This document shows positions 23,080 through 32,638 of a stretch of 34,729 bases of DNA, piece after piece (the stretch's first letter is position 1; every line of letters begins with the position of its first letter). The position numbers were made by a program, and so were the translations under genes. Source of the stretch: Welwitschia mirabilis (lineage: Eukaryota; Gnetophyta; Gnetopsida; Welwitschiales); contig JBOZIK010000001.1 in NCBI GenBank assembly GCA_051453625.1, positions 183,753,922 to 183,788,650 of the forward strand. Direction: 5' to 3'. The notes beneath the pieces are model-generated. The model searched no databases. It was not told the origin of the DNA and worked only from the letters and a program-made list of their open reading frames with translations.

Positions 23080-23435
23080 TGTAATGCTATTAGGTTTTTT
23101 AGCCTTATTGATGATGGTAAGATTGAATTCTTACATGAGAAGAATCCACATAGTAAGTCTAACATTAGAAAATTTCTCAGGCATAAGATGTCATATGGCT
23201 ACATGAGCTATGTAAACATTAGTATGAGAGCTAAGAAGATAGTATATATGATGATCAAGCCAAAAGATGATGGAAAGCATTTCCCTTTTAGTAGTAATAT
23301 AGTTGGATTGGACTTTGAACAAATTTTTACTAAGATAGGATATAACGTTAAGATCAGTTTTATATTTTTGGTTAAGAACCCCATCCACAGTAATGTTTTT
23401 TTTATGACACATGAGTTTAAAATCTTTAGTCCAAT
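23080..23435 (-). pseudogene. RNase H domain, element 1
   Basis: An open 73-codon stretch (23191-23412) contains VISYLSKNLFKVQSNYITTK then REMLSIIFWLDHHIYYLLSS, the conserved 'yaSktl..aq.nYtttEkELlavvfa.dkfR.YL' block. It ends YIAHVAI where the family has a Thr-Asp-His motif, so a catalytic Asp is lost. It lies between RT and integrase. A plus-strand ORF over the same bases (23074-23502) is a shadow. Confidence 0.75.
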
Positions 23436-24430
23436 TAGGACCTATAACAATAAGTTTAGAATAAATATTATCATTAAGTGTGTCAAAAGCAAGTTAACAT
23501 GAATTATTCCAATTAAATTTAGCTTCTTTTTCAAGTAATAAGTGAAGAGGTTTACAAACCTTAGCATAATCATGAATAAAATGATGATAGAAACTAGCAT
23601 GACCAAGGAATGATCTAACTTGTTTGATGTTGGAGGATTAAGAGTTTTAATGATATCAACTTTTTCAGGGTCCATCTTAATCCCTTCATTACAAACGTGA
23701 TGATCTAAAACAATTTCATTATTGACAAGCAGGAAATTCTTTTCTTGGCTTAAGTGTAGGCCACTCTCTATACATTGATCTAAAACTCTTTCTATTCTTT
23801 CTATAATGTGTTTAAAAGCTTCATCAAAGATGGATAATCCATCCATAAATATTTTAATATAATATTTTATCATATTAGAAAAGATTCCCATCATTGCTCA
23901 TTAAAAAATCCTAGAGGCATTGCAAAATTTAAAAGGCATTTGTTTAAAGGCAAAGGTTTCAAAGAGGGAGGTAAAAGTTGTTTTTGATTGGTCTTCACTT
24001 GCTATGCAAACTTGATTATAGCCACTATACTGATCAAGAAAATAATACAAGGCATTTCCTTAGATTCTATCAAGTACTTGATCAAGAAATGGTAAAGGAC
24101 AATGATCTATTTTAGTGACCTCATTAAGTTTTCTAAAATTAATGCACATTCTCTATTTCTCATCCTTTTTTAAACAACTATTATAGGAATAATCCACTTA
24201 CTATCAAATATATCATAGATGATTTCATTATCCATAAGTTTAATAATTTCATCTTTAACTACTTACTTAAGGGCTAGGTTGAGCCTTTATTAGGGTTTCC
24301 TAATAGGTTTAGCATTATCCTTGAGGTAGATTTTGTGTTAGACTATGGAAAGAGGGATAGCAACTAAGTCTTTATGGGCTCAAGTAAAAGCATCTTCTTT
24401 AGAAGTCAGAAGTGAGATCAAGTTGGATTT
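23436..24430 (-). pseudogene. Reverse transcriptase, element 1
   Basis: It copies element RNA into DNA. From the N-terminal side: KEDAFT*AHKDLVAI and HKIYLKDNAKPI (24430-24305, Trp to TGA); VVKDEIIKLMDNEIIYDIF (near 24240); RMCINFRKLNEVTKIDHCPL (24170-24110); FLDQYSGYNQV with the first catalytic Asp kept (near 24030); MPFKFCNAS; then a 150-codon open stretch (23442-23894) with IFSNMIKYYIKIFMDGLSIF. The catalytic loop is FMDG (23838-23849) in place of an Asp-Asp pair. The thumb follows with IVLDHHVCNEGIKMDPEKVD. Only a few stops interrupt it, making this the best-kept domain in the window. It is still catalytically dead. Confidence 0.82.
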
Positions 24431-24433
24431 TTA

Positions 24434-24799
24434 TTAAGGAGTAAGAAGGTCATTTATTATTAAAGGTTTCTTTGGATTATTAGATAAAAAAATGTATTTC
24501 AAATCTTTGTATAACTCTTTTAGTTTTAAGTTGGAATTTTTAACTTTTAGTACTAAATTATCATCAATGACTATCATCTTGAGATGTTGTGGAGATGATA
24601 TCAGGGGATGACATCCTTCAAAAAGATTTTCCATTAAGTCCATGTATTTTATTTCCTTCTAATTAAAAAATTCTTCATCCTCAGACTAAAGGTAGTGTAT
24701 TTTCGCTAGGTCATCATATAATGTTAGTTCATGTAGCATCATCAATCTCTTCTTAATTTAGTGATGATGTAAAAATAAGGTTGGTTTAAGTTCTTCTTT
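24434..24799 (-). pseudogene. Protease-RT linker, element 1
   Basis: A 69-codon open stretch (24434-24643) contains LKELYKDLKYIFLSNN and PLIINDLLTP, matching the 'LkpLP..LKYaFLg....lPvIi...Lt' linker of Athila pol. The same segment is seen in the plus-strand element near 6030. The remainder up to 24799 is decayed. Confidence 0.6.
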
Positions 24800-25200
24800 A
24801 AATTTATACTTATCTCTTATTTTTTTTCCCTAGTATTATAAAAAACTTGAATGGTAAATTTCTTATTGCCTATGTGACATTCCATCATTTTAATCCATGT
24901 GTTAATGATAAAGTAGGTAGTTACACAAAAGGATTTTCCTAAGAGTAGTGAATAATCTCCATCATATTCTACCTCAATTATGACTATATCTATGGAGTAA
25001 AAAGCTTTATCTATTTAGATAACTAAGTTCTTGATAATCCCTAAAGTTTTTTTGATTGAACTATCAACTAATTCTAAGATGATTCGTGTAGGTTTCACTT
25101 TATTTTTTAAACTAAGTCTTTTATGTATGTGAAGAGGCATGATGTTTACACTAGCTTCTATATTAATCAAAGCTTTTGGGATTTTTTCTGTTTCCTTTCA
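24800..25200 (-). pseudogene. Aspartic protease, element 1
   Basis: The minus-strand frame reads KALINIEASVNIMPLHIHKR at 25110-25175, the active-site segment. The catalytic Asp is Asn (AAT, 25162-25164) and the following Gly is Glu (GAA), both G-to-A changes. RIILELVDSSIKKTLGII and, towards 24930, DYSLLLGKSF follow as in Athila proteases. It lies between gag and RT. It is inactive. Confidence 0.72.
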
Positions 25201-27174
25201 AGGTAACAATCACTATTTTTACCCTACGGTCCTTAAATTTAAGACACTTTTTCATGACTAAGTTGGAAATACATAGAGCAAGTAAAACTTTACTAGGAAG
25301 GGTACATTTTTATTTTTTTCTTACTATATCTGTCCAAAACTTAGAATATTAAGATTTTTTTTCAAGATTTTCCAAAAAGATAACTTGATGTTTACCTTGT
25401 TCATCAAGGCCTTCAAGTGCTCATCATAGATAAGATTCATGTTTAACCTATCAAGCTAAGGAGTAGATGACTTTTTCCCTTTGTTTTCTTGTGAAGAATT
25501 TTTAGTAGTGGACTTATCATGTGATGTTAATGGTAAGTTATATATGTCCAAAATTGCCACATCATCTTCTTCATTATTTTTTTCATTGTTTTTTGAAGTT
25601 TAAACCTCATGGATAGGAGGTTTTGTATCATTTTAACCTCTTATTAGTACCTTCAAATCTCTCTTGACTTCATTTGGATTGAGTAAAGGATGAAATTCAA
25701 GAGACCCTTATGGTTTTTTATTGATGAGAATTATTTGTTAAAGCACATTCAGTAAGTTTTCAATATTATTATTAGGCTTTTCTTGAATCTTTTTTAATTA
25801 TTTTATGGAATCTCTAAGTGGATCATTTTAATTTGGTTGAATATTGGAGTCATGTGATTGGAAGTTTGAATTTTTTAATCTATTCTCAAAAGGCTTTTAT
25901 TATGATTGTCCACCTAATCTTTGTTAAAATTCTGGTTACTTTTAAAGTTAAGTATTCTTTGATTAAATGCACGTACTTCTTCAAACATCCTCTCTTGACA
26001 AGTTGATAATAAAGGACACTCTTTAGTTTGATGAGAGTTGTCTTCATAAATATCACATGTTGAAGTTGTGTTTTCATCTTTTACTATCTTTGCATCAACT
26101 ATCATTTGCATATACTTTCCCAAAGTGGTAGTGAAATCCTTAACTATGTTGATTTAATCACCTTTCTCTTCTTATTTATCATGTTTTACTTCCTTTAAAT
26201 CTTTCATGATTTGGTCTATAGTTTGATTTTTCTTAGAAGTGAGTTTTGATTAAGTTTGACTTATTTCTACTAGATTTTCCAATACATTTTATGCATTATA
26301 TAAAATTAATTTCACCAAGTTGCCATTATAAAAAAAGTCTATAAGTTGTTTTGTTTTAACTAGTTAATCCATTATAGAAATAATTTATTAATTCTTTTTT
26401 TCAAAATTCATCAACATGATTGGAATGAATAGCTACCATAAAACACTCATAACTTGTGGAATAATCTTGGTGATGTTGTTATTAAAAGTTGGTAACTTTT
26501 TTTATTCTTCTTGACATGGTACTTTCACTTAAAAATATTTTAATAAAAACTTCTTACAATTGACTCCATCATTTAAGACTCATATGTGGAATTTTTTTAA
26601 GCCAAAGTCTTGTCTTTCCTCTAAGTATGATTAGAAAGATAATCATGTAAGAACAATCATTAATGCATTTCTCTCCATTTTCTAAGGTAGGTTGTTCTAT
26701 GTCAGATATATGTTAAAAAGGGTCTTCTTTATGTTTCCCTAAAAATGTTGGATAGATACTCAAGTTTCTTAATTCTAGATCATCACCAGTAGGTAGATCA
26801 AAAGGATTTTGGATTTCACGTTTTGTATTAGCAAATAAATCTCTAAGTGAGGAAATTGCATTTGAAGTTAAAGTTTCTATCATGATTAATGTATTAGATG
26901 AAGAAACTTATTTTTATTTTTGTCATAATTTTAACATAGATGAAAAAGAAATGACACAATCTACTTTTATGCTATTATTTTTACAATTTTCTTTTGTAAA
27001 ATCTGAATTTAAAATAATAAAAGTAGAAAAATCCTCTTCTTTAATTCTTGCAATTTGCGTACCTGGAGTATGCGTACTTGGATTTTACTTGAAGTTTAAT
27101 AACCCTTCTCTGATATTTTTCTCAATCAATTTTTACTCTCTTTGATATTTCTTCTTTTCACCAGAATTCACCAT
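25201..27174 (-). pseudogene. gag: gag, element 1
   Basis: Gag forms the intracellular particle. The chosen start is the ATG at 27172-27174, 12 bp after a leader block shared with element 2. A long open part (26880-26740) reads MIETLTSNAISSLRDLFANT and PFDLPTGDDLELRNLSIYPT. Then LRGKTRLWLKKIPHMS, the conserved gag helix with 'lrgkA..WL..lp', and EVFIKIFLS. A CCHC-type knuckle sits at 26016-26057 with spacing C-x2-C-x4-H-x4-C, its second Cys changed to Tyr (TGT to TAT). KSSTPQLDRLNMNL and a weak pre-protease region follow. Several stops and frame shifts occur. Confidence 0.7.
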
Positions 27175-27618
27175 GTCCCTGCATACTTTAGACAGAGAAT
27201 AAAAACTAAAATAAAATATAGTTGATAGTCATCCACCTGGTCATGTGGATGATAGAAGAAATGATGATTAGAATAATAGAAAATTAAAATTAGAGAAAAA
27301 TTATCATATCTAGAAAAATAGACTATTGTCCATCTTGTCATGAGGATAACAGAGAAGATGACGATATTTTATTACTACTACTAACAAAAAGAAAAGTTTG
27401 AAAAAGAAATAAATTTGAAAATCTTTTACTATAGTTTAAAGTGTCATGTAAATTACTAAAAGGACAACATTAATTTTTTAGTCTATGAAAAACAAAAATT
27501 GAAAAAATAAACCTACTAAACTAGAAGAAAAAATATAATACTATTTTAAATAAATAACCTAAACTAAAATTCAAGGCACTTATCTGGATAGTAATAATCC
27601 TCTAGCTCCTTGCAGCCT
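27175..27618 (-). other. 5' leader of element 1 with perfect hairpin
   Basis: Untranslated leader between primer site and gag. TCATCCAC (27229-27236) and GTGGATGA (27245-27252) form a perfect 8-bp stem with an 8-base loop, and a weaker similar block occurs at 27318-27345. The leader of element 2 has hairpins of the same stem type. A role in RNA dimerisation or packaging is possible but inferred only from position. Confidence 0.5.
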
Positions 27619-27636
27619 TTCCTAGCAATGATGTCA
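27619..27636 (-). promoter_or_regulatory. Primer-binding site, tRNA-Asp type, element 1
   Basis: Minus-strand TGACATCATTGCTAGGAA lies three bases after the LTR end (ACA). Against the 18-base complement of the plant tRNA-Asp 3' end it has seven mismatches, and all seven are C-to-T or G-to-A. The site in element 2 (30893) supports the same primer. Confidence 0.75.
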
Positions 27637-27639
27637 AAA

Positions 27640-28003
27640 TGTTATGGTATGAATTTATGTAATCTTTAAGTCCTTAGATAGACCTATAAATCATAATACT
27701 TATAAAAAAAGAACACACACCAATATAGATGGGAGTCAATCTAAATATCAAAATCCATTGAAGGTACTAAGCTAGAAGTTAGAGAATTGATTTTACAAAA
27801 TATTTCAGTTTTTTATATTTTAGTAAATGAAAATAAATAGCAATGCAAATGGATAAATGATGAATCTACTTAACTATTAATCTTCCTATCACTAAGATTA
27901 GCCCTTATGACTTAGATCAATTAGGATTAGTTTATCACTTATTCCTAACCAAAATAAGCTATAAGATATGCCTAACAGAATATAAATAATGTAAATAATT
28001 ATG
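27640..28003 (-). repeat. 5' LTR of element 1, truncated
   Basis: It begins TGTTATGGTATGAATTT next to the primer site and follows the LTR family up to 'gaatataaataatgtaaa' near 28000. It then switches to sequence that in element 1 lies downstream of integrase. About 850 bp, including the TATA box, are missing, so element 1 has no 5' promoter. Confidence 0.82.
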
Positions 28004-28650
28004 GGAACTGTTTTTTATCTCAGATAGAAAAGATCATGGTTATTATTTATTCCTTTTCTTTCATCATCATCTTCTTCTTCTTCTTTTCTTCTTCTTATGT
28101 TTTTTTTAATTTTTTTTTTTTTGAATAGAAGTAAAGCCCACATAACCAAATACTTTGAAGGACAAGAATGAAGTACTGATATGAGAAATAAGAGGGGATA
28201 TATTTAAACAAGTAAAAACTCATAACATTAAGAGAGAATACAAAAAATGAGGTATCATACTTCAAAATGAATTTCATAGACATACAAATGTCTTAAGATT
28301 AAGTAAATCTAATCTTATCACTTTAAAATGTCCAAGTAAAAGATTACTAGTTATGGGAACTTTATATAGTAATACATAAGTCAAGTTAAAGATGTTCAAG
28401 TAATAGCATGACATCCACTAAAGAAATCAGCTAAAGAATAATTTAGATAATGGTAGAAGGACTTCCAAGACCAATGCTTTTATTATGTTCAAGGTTTGAT
28501 CGATATGTGATTCCTAAACTTTTAACCTTTGTCCATTAATGTTTCTAAATTTACTAGTATTTGGATTGGCCATTAGAATATACTTTTCTAAAAGATAAAG
28601 ATCTAATCATTTAAAGGTTAACTGTTAATGTAAAATATGCACTTAGGTAT
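28004..28650 (-). pseudogene. Integrase C-terminal tail and 3' spacer, element 2
   Basis: It aligns with 21235-21895 of element 1. Near 28520-28640 the minus strand encodes a worn copy of the integrase end (LDLYLLEKYILMANPNTSKF then NINGQRLKV), in which the Gln lost in element 1 is kept. To its left lie the same pyrimidine-rich spacer and AT-rich DNA. Similarity stops at about 28650. Confidence 0.65.
28051..28122 (-). repeat. (TTC)n / poly-T low-complexity tract
   Basis: Plus strand TCATCATCATC, then TTC repeats, then two T-runs. The equivalent place in element 1 (21280-21340) is also T/C-rich, so this is a family feature expanded here. Confidence 0.75.
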
Positions 28651-30457
28651 TGTATGTTTTTTTAGAAAAATAAGGACCAAACCAAATAGAAACTAATTGA
28701 TAAAACATAAAAGATATATAATCATTTTGAAGTAAAATCAATTAGAGAAAATGATAGTAAGAGGAAAAAAACTTGATAGCAGAAATTTTAGGATCTAAAT
28801 AAGAGATGAAGAAGCAATAAATTTTGTTGACAAGTAATCTCTTATTGAATCATCATAAATCATGAGTGTAATTAAATAATTAATTCAAGGTTCTACTCAA
28901 AGAATAGTTTCAAGAATGTTGTAAAGAATTTTTAGAATGTTTAATAAGATTAAAAAGCTCCTTAAGATTTAGTTCTAAGCATGGGTTATTACCAAGAAGA
29001 TAAGGTTTATTCCAATTTTAAATTCTAAGATATCCCAAGTTATATTTTTGAAAAGAGTAATCATTAAATGCATAAGGTAAAGTGGACTTGGTAAAAGAGG
29101 TAAGGATGTTACTTTGAGTATCACATAGAGTTTTAAAAGAAAGATATTAAGAGATAATATGTATAGACTCTTTAAAATTATGAATTTCATTAAAGTCAAG
29201 GAAAGGGGTATGGCTTTGAGAATTACATAAAGGTTCAAATAAAAAAGATGGAGAAATGTTACCCTTATCAAGACCATAAGGTAATGTGAAAGTAAAAGAA
29301 AGTATCTTATTTAGAGATTTACATGAAAGCACAAGTGAAAGGGATGAAGAAACATGGGTAGAATTTTTAGATTAATTTGTTGCATTGGAATGAACAAGTT
29401 TGTCCTCTATTGAGTTTGACTAAATCTCCATGGATCCTTTATTATGATACTTTTTTTCATTATTGTTTTCATCATTATTTTATTGAATTATTTCTTCACT
29501 TTCTCCATCATTGTTTTTTACTATACCTTTCTTCTCTTGTTGAGTATTGCTTTCATTCTCTAAATTATTAGATTCATCAAAGATATCATAAAGAGAAATG
29601 TACTCATCTTCATCATAGATTGAAAAATTTTAGATTATTTATGAAATGATTCTTTCATTCCATTTGGATTTTCTAGTAGTAAATGGATTTCAAAGATATA
29701 ATCTACTTTCTTAATATCATCATCTAATGGATAATCATCTTCATCCTTATTGTTGAAAAATTGAGTTGAGTCATCATTATCTTTCTTTTTATCATCTCCT
29801 AATGAGTGGGATAAAGTTTGATTCAAAGTCATGTTTTTTATTCTAAATCAAAAATTATTGTCATTTATTTCTAAGTTCTTCTCATTATTCTTATTATAAG
29901 ATGTAGTAGAATGAGTAGGATAGGTTTAAGAATGTTATGTTATAAAAGAATCTTAAAATATTTTATTTTATAACATTATTTATTGAAGGATCTCAATCAA
30001 ATTTTCTAAATTTTGGTTGGTATTTTCTTGAATCTTATTTATTTCTTTAATAGACTCATAAATTGACTTTCTTCTACTTCTTCATCGTAATTCCTGGGAG
30101 ATGGATCTTTCTCATGGTAATTCATGGGAGATGATTGGGATTTGCTAAAATGATTGTAGGATGATTCTTTAAATGAGGTGGAATCCTTAAAATTTTGAAA
30201 ATATTCATTAATATTTCTACATGAAGCTTGAAAAAAAGAGGATAAAAATAAAAAGGTTGAAAAGAAAAAGGGGTCCAATTTCTAGTCTCAACATCATTTA
30301 GTATTTTCCATTCTCTTTTTGCAAAAATTTCTTGAAGTGATATTTATTATTTTTATCAAAAATTCTCAAGTTTCTCTCCTTTTAAAAATTTTTTTTAAAG
30401 GGTTATTTTATCACCATTCATAGAAATAAATAAGAACGATGAACAAGGAGAATTCAT
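28651..30457 (-). pseudogene. Unrecognised reading frame(s) replacing gag-pol in element 2
   Basis: The start would be the ATG at 30455-30457, in the same leader context as gag of element 1, but the product differs. Open pieces: 30039-30278 (79 codons; Ser/Phe/Asn-rich, with SSPMNYHEKDPSPRNYDEE); 29635-29832 (65 codons; acidic, with DDKKKDNDDS and DEDDYPLDDD); another frame at 29400-29620 rich in Asn/Glu (IYDEDEYISLYDIFDESNN); and 29147-29332 with a repeated LC-[N/D]-[S/T]-Q-S motif. The pieces lie in changing frames and are separated by stops. I do not recognise the protein. It could be a highly diverged gag, a captured host gene or a novel ORF. Confidence 0.4.
29010..29300 (-). repeat. Imperfect peptide/DNA repeat inside element 2 ORF
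   Basis: On the plus strand CTTTGAGTATCACATAGAG (29112) and CTTTGAGAATTACATAAAG (29214) are copies about 102 bp apart. They encode SFKTLCDTQSN and LFEPLCNSQSH on the minus strand. TLPYGLD and TLPYAFN mark further repeat edges about 66 codons apart. A whole number of codons (34) between the copies suggests that it once evolved as protein. Confidence 0.5.
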
Positions 30458-30892
30458 TGTGTCCCTACATACTTAAAAAATGCATAATGGTTATTGTTTT
30501 AACTATCATGAAAATGAATAATGGAATGATCAAAGAAAATTTGCAAAAATAAAAAGAATAAATTATAAAAAGTAAAAATGACAATTATCATTCTTTGTAT
30601 CATAGGGATGACAGAGGAGGTATCATATTATTATAATACTAAAAATGAGAAACATAAAATCTAAAAAGCTTATAAAAATGAATATAAAAAATTTAATTGT
30701 AAATTATCATCCTATGTATCATAGGGATGATAGAAGGAATAACATGGCTTATTAATGCTATAGAGAATAAAAATTACAAAAAATAAATTTATGGAATTTA
30801 GAGTAGAAATATAGCACTATTTAAATAAATAACTCAAATTGAAATCTAGGGTACTTATCTCTATAGTGATAGCCTCCAACTCCTTAAGTCCT
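30458..30892 (-). other. 5' leader of element 2 with hairpins
   Basis: It aligns with the leader of element 1 (block TGTCCCT(A/G)CATACTT next to the start codon). TATCATCCTATG (30705-30716) pairs with CATAGGGATGATA (30720-30732) with a single bulged base and a 3-base loop. A weaker copy lies at 30588-30614. Confidence 0.5.
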
Positions 30893-30910
30893 TCCCTAGA
30901 AAGAGTGCCA
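30893..30910 (-). promoter_or_regulatory. Primer-binding site, tRNA-Asp type, element 2
   Basis: Minus-strand TGGCACTCTTTCTAGGGA lies three bases after the LTR end. Twelve of 18 bases agree with the complement of the plant tRNA-Asp 3' end, and four of the six differences are C-to-T or G-to-A. Confidence 0.75.
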
Positions 30911-30913
30911 AAA

Positions 30914-32178
30914 TGTTGTAGTATGAATTTATGCGATCCTTAAGTCCTTAAGTTAATCATATTGATCAAAAAAAACTTGCACAAAACACACACTAGTATA
31001 GATGAGAGTTTACTTAAATGTTGTAATCTATTAAAGGCACTAGGATAGATGTTATAGCATTGATTTAATAAAGTATTTTTTTATCTTTTTTAATTAAGTA
31101 GATGAAATAAGAACAATGAAAGATGAATGATAATGCAATGATTATAGATGAAATGCAAATGAAATAATAAATCTATTTGACTACTAATCTTTCTATTACC
31201 AAGATTAGCCCTTATAACTTAGATCAATTTGAAAAAACTATCACTTAATTCTAATCAAAATAATCTATAAGGTACATTAAATAGAATAGAGATAAATGTA
31301 ACTATTTGCAAAAGTGCAATAACTATTATTGAAAGTACAATACAAGATCAAATGCAAGTACTAAAGTAATAGTACCAACTTTAACAAAGATTGCTCTTAT
31401 GACTTAGATCAACTATAAAACTATCATGCAATCATAAATAACATAAACCATAAGGGGGATGCATATAAAAAAATTAAAGCAATCTTTTATTATTCTTGAA
31501 TCAACATACACTTATAAAGTAGTAGCACCTCAATAGAGGATACATAGCCCAACATCAAGGAAGAATTCTTTCTGTAGCATAAGATAGACTTCTTGTCCTT
31601 CAATCTCCCATCACAAGACTTTCTGATACTAAAAGATGAATTTGGAAATAAATTCAAGGAAGTATTTATAGTTTTACATTAAAGGTTATGGAAATAAAAC
31701 CCTAGCAATTGGAGATGAAATTCTAACTGCCCATATGGGATGCATGACCCGTTTACAAAGATAATTCATTTTGTTCATGTAAAATAGTTGTTGTCTTGCT
31801 TATTATCTAGACAGGTATGGGGATAATACCCTATAATAAGAGATGACTCATTGGTTTCCAACCCCATGATCAGCCTTATAGCCTCAATCCATATCAGCAT
31901 CACTATCATCTTAACTATCATGGGGATGACATAGGGAATGATAGGCTTCTTAAGCTTTCCAAGTAAGAGAAATTGGCCTCCTAGATCATTGGTATTTTCC
32001 TCAAAATGCTAAGTATCTGAATTTGTCTAAAATACCTCTAAATATGTCAAGAATTGTATGTTTCCATGATCATACCATCAACTCTCTACAACTAATAAAA
32101 TTTCATTTAAACCTATCTAAATTCCTATAAAATTACTTAAACTACCCCATCAAATACATACAATTTGGCATCATAACA
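30914..32178 (-). repeat. 5' LTR of element 2 (1.27 kb)
   Basis: It begins TGTTGTAGTATGAATTT and ends GGCATCATAACA. It is complete and aligns along its length with the LTR at 18369-19575, including the interior GCCCTTATGACTTAGATCAA-type block and the TATA region. The primer-binding site on its left shows that it is the 5' LTR of a minus-strand element. No 5-bp direct repeat links its outer flank (CACAT) with the left flank of the 18369 LTR (ATCCA). Confidence 0.85.
31663..31670 (-). promoter_or_regulatory. LTR TATA box (element 2 5' LTR)
   Basis: Minus-strand TATAAATA is at the same LTR position as in the 18369 LTR. It is the only 5' LTR in the window that keeps its presumed promoter. Confidence 0.55.
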
Positions 32179-32638
32179 CACATAAGTTTCTTATATCAAT
32201 TATTGTATTAACAGATCACTTTATTTTAGTATACTTTCCTACTATATTGATTTTTGTATTTAATAGAATACTCTCTTTTAGCTCGTTAACATCCTATACT
32301 ACTAGAATTTTTTATAAGTATGTTTTAATACCATCTTTAGAATTGAATCAAGAATGCTTTAACTCCTAAGTTATGATTAAATTATCGAACTTAATTACAT
32401 TTCTGAATAGTAAAAATAAAAAGTAAAGAAATAAAAGTTTAATATATTTAAAATGTTATTATACTAATTATTTAATTCATAATTAAGAATGAAACATTAT
32501 AATAAATCATATTTTAGAGTTATAGTCATAGGTATGTGGTTCACAAATAAATCACCTACCTAAGTCTTAAACTTAGGCCTCTTTGATTCTAATTATTTTA
32601 TCATACTTTATTTGACTTTTTTCCCAAGTGATTATTTT
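32179..32638. other. Spacer between LTRs, nothing identified
   Basis: 460 bp of AT-rich DNA lie between the LTR of element 2 and that of element 3. There is a small perfect inverted repeat CCTAAGT/ACTTAGG (32560-32578). It could be original target DNA, perhaps the rest of the chromovirus-like element, but no motif supports this. Confidence 0.35.

Larger units (their letters stand above)
18369..28003 (-). mobile_element. Element 1: Athila-type LTR retrotransposon, minus strand, near complete but dead
   Basis: On the plus strand from left: 3' LTR (18369-19575), polypurine-tract remnant, 2.1 kb untranslated or unknown stretch, integrase, RNase H, RT, protease, gag, leader with hairpin, primer-binding site (27619-27636) and a 5' LTR truncated to 364 bp (27640-28003). 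The domain order is that of Ty3/gypsy, and the tRNA-Asp-type primer site and domain wording fit the Athila lineage. Gag-pol appears to have been one long frame. It is broken by scattered stops, and no env-like ORF is recognisable after integrase. The 5' LTR has lost its TATA half. Confidence 0.8.
28004..32178 (-). mobile_element. Element 2: probable non-autonomous relative of element 1
   Basis: It has the same LTR family (30914-32178), same primer site, homologous leader and homologous 3' tail (28004-28650, including the integrase C-terminus). Gag, protease, RT, RNase H and most of integrase are absent. The space between is 1.8 kb of different sequence with acidic and repeated coding stretches. 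Its own 3' LTR is missing, lost in the deletion that also truncated the 5' LTR of element 1. It would have needed enzymes from a full-length relative. Confidence 0.65.

Noticed and set aside
23074-23502. 142-codon plus-strand ORF, the longest N-free plus-strand ORF in the list
   Set aside because: It is antisense to RNase H and the RT end of element 1, whose motifs are clear on the minus strand.
26882-27145. 87-codon plus-strand ORF
   Set aside because: Antisense to the gag start of element 1; no features of its own.
28051-28122. (TTC)n tract as a polypurine tract of element 2
   Set aside because: It lies in the family's internal spacer, not beside an LTR; the true tract position is known from 19576 and 33732.
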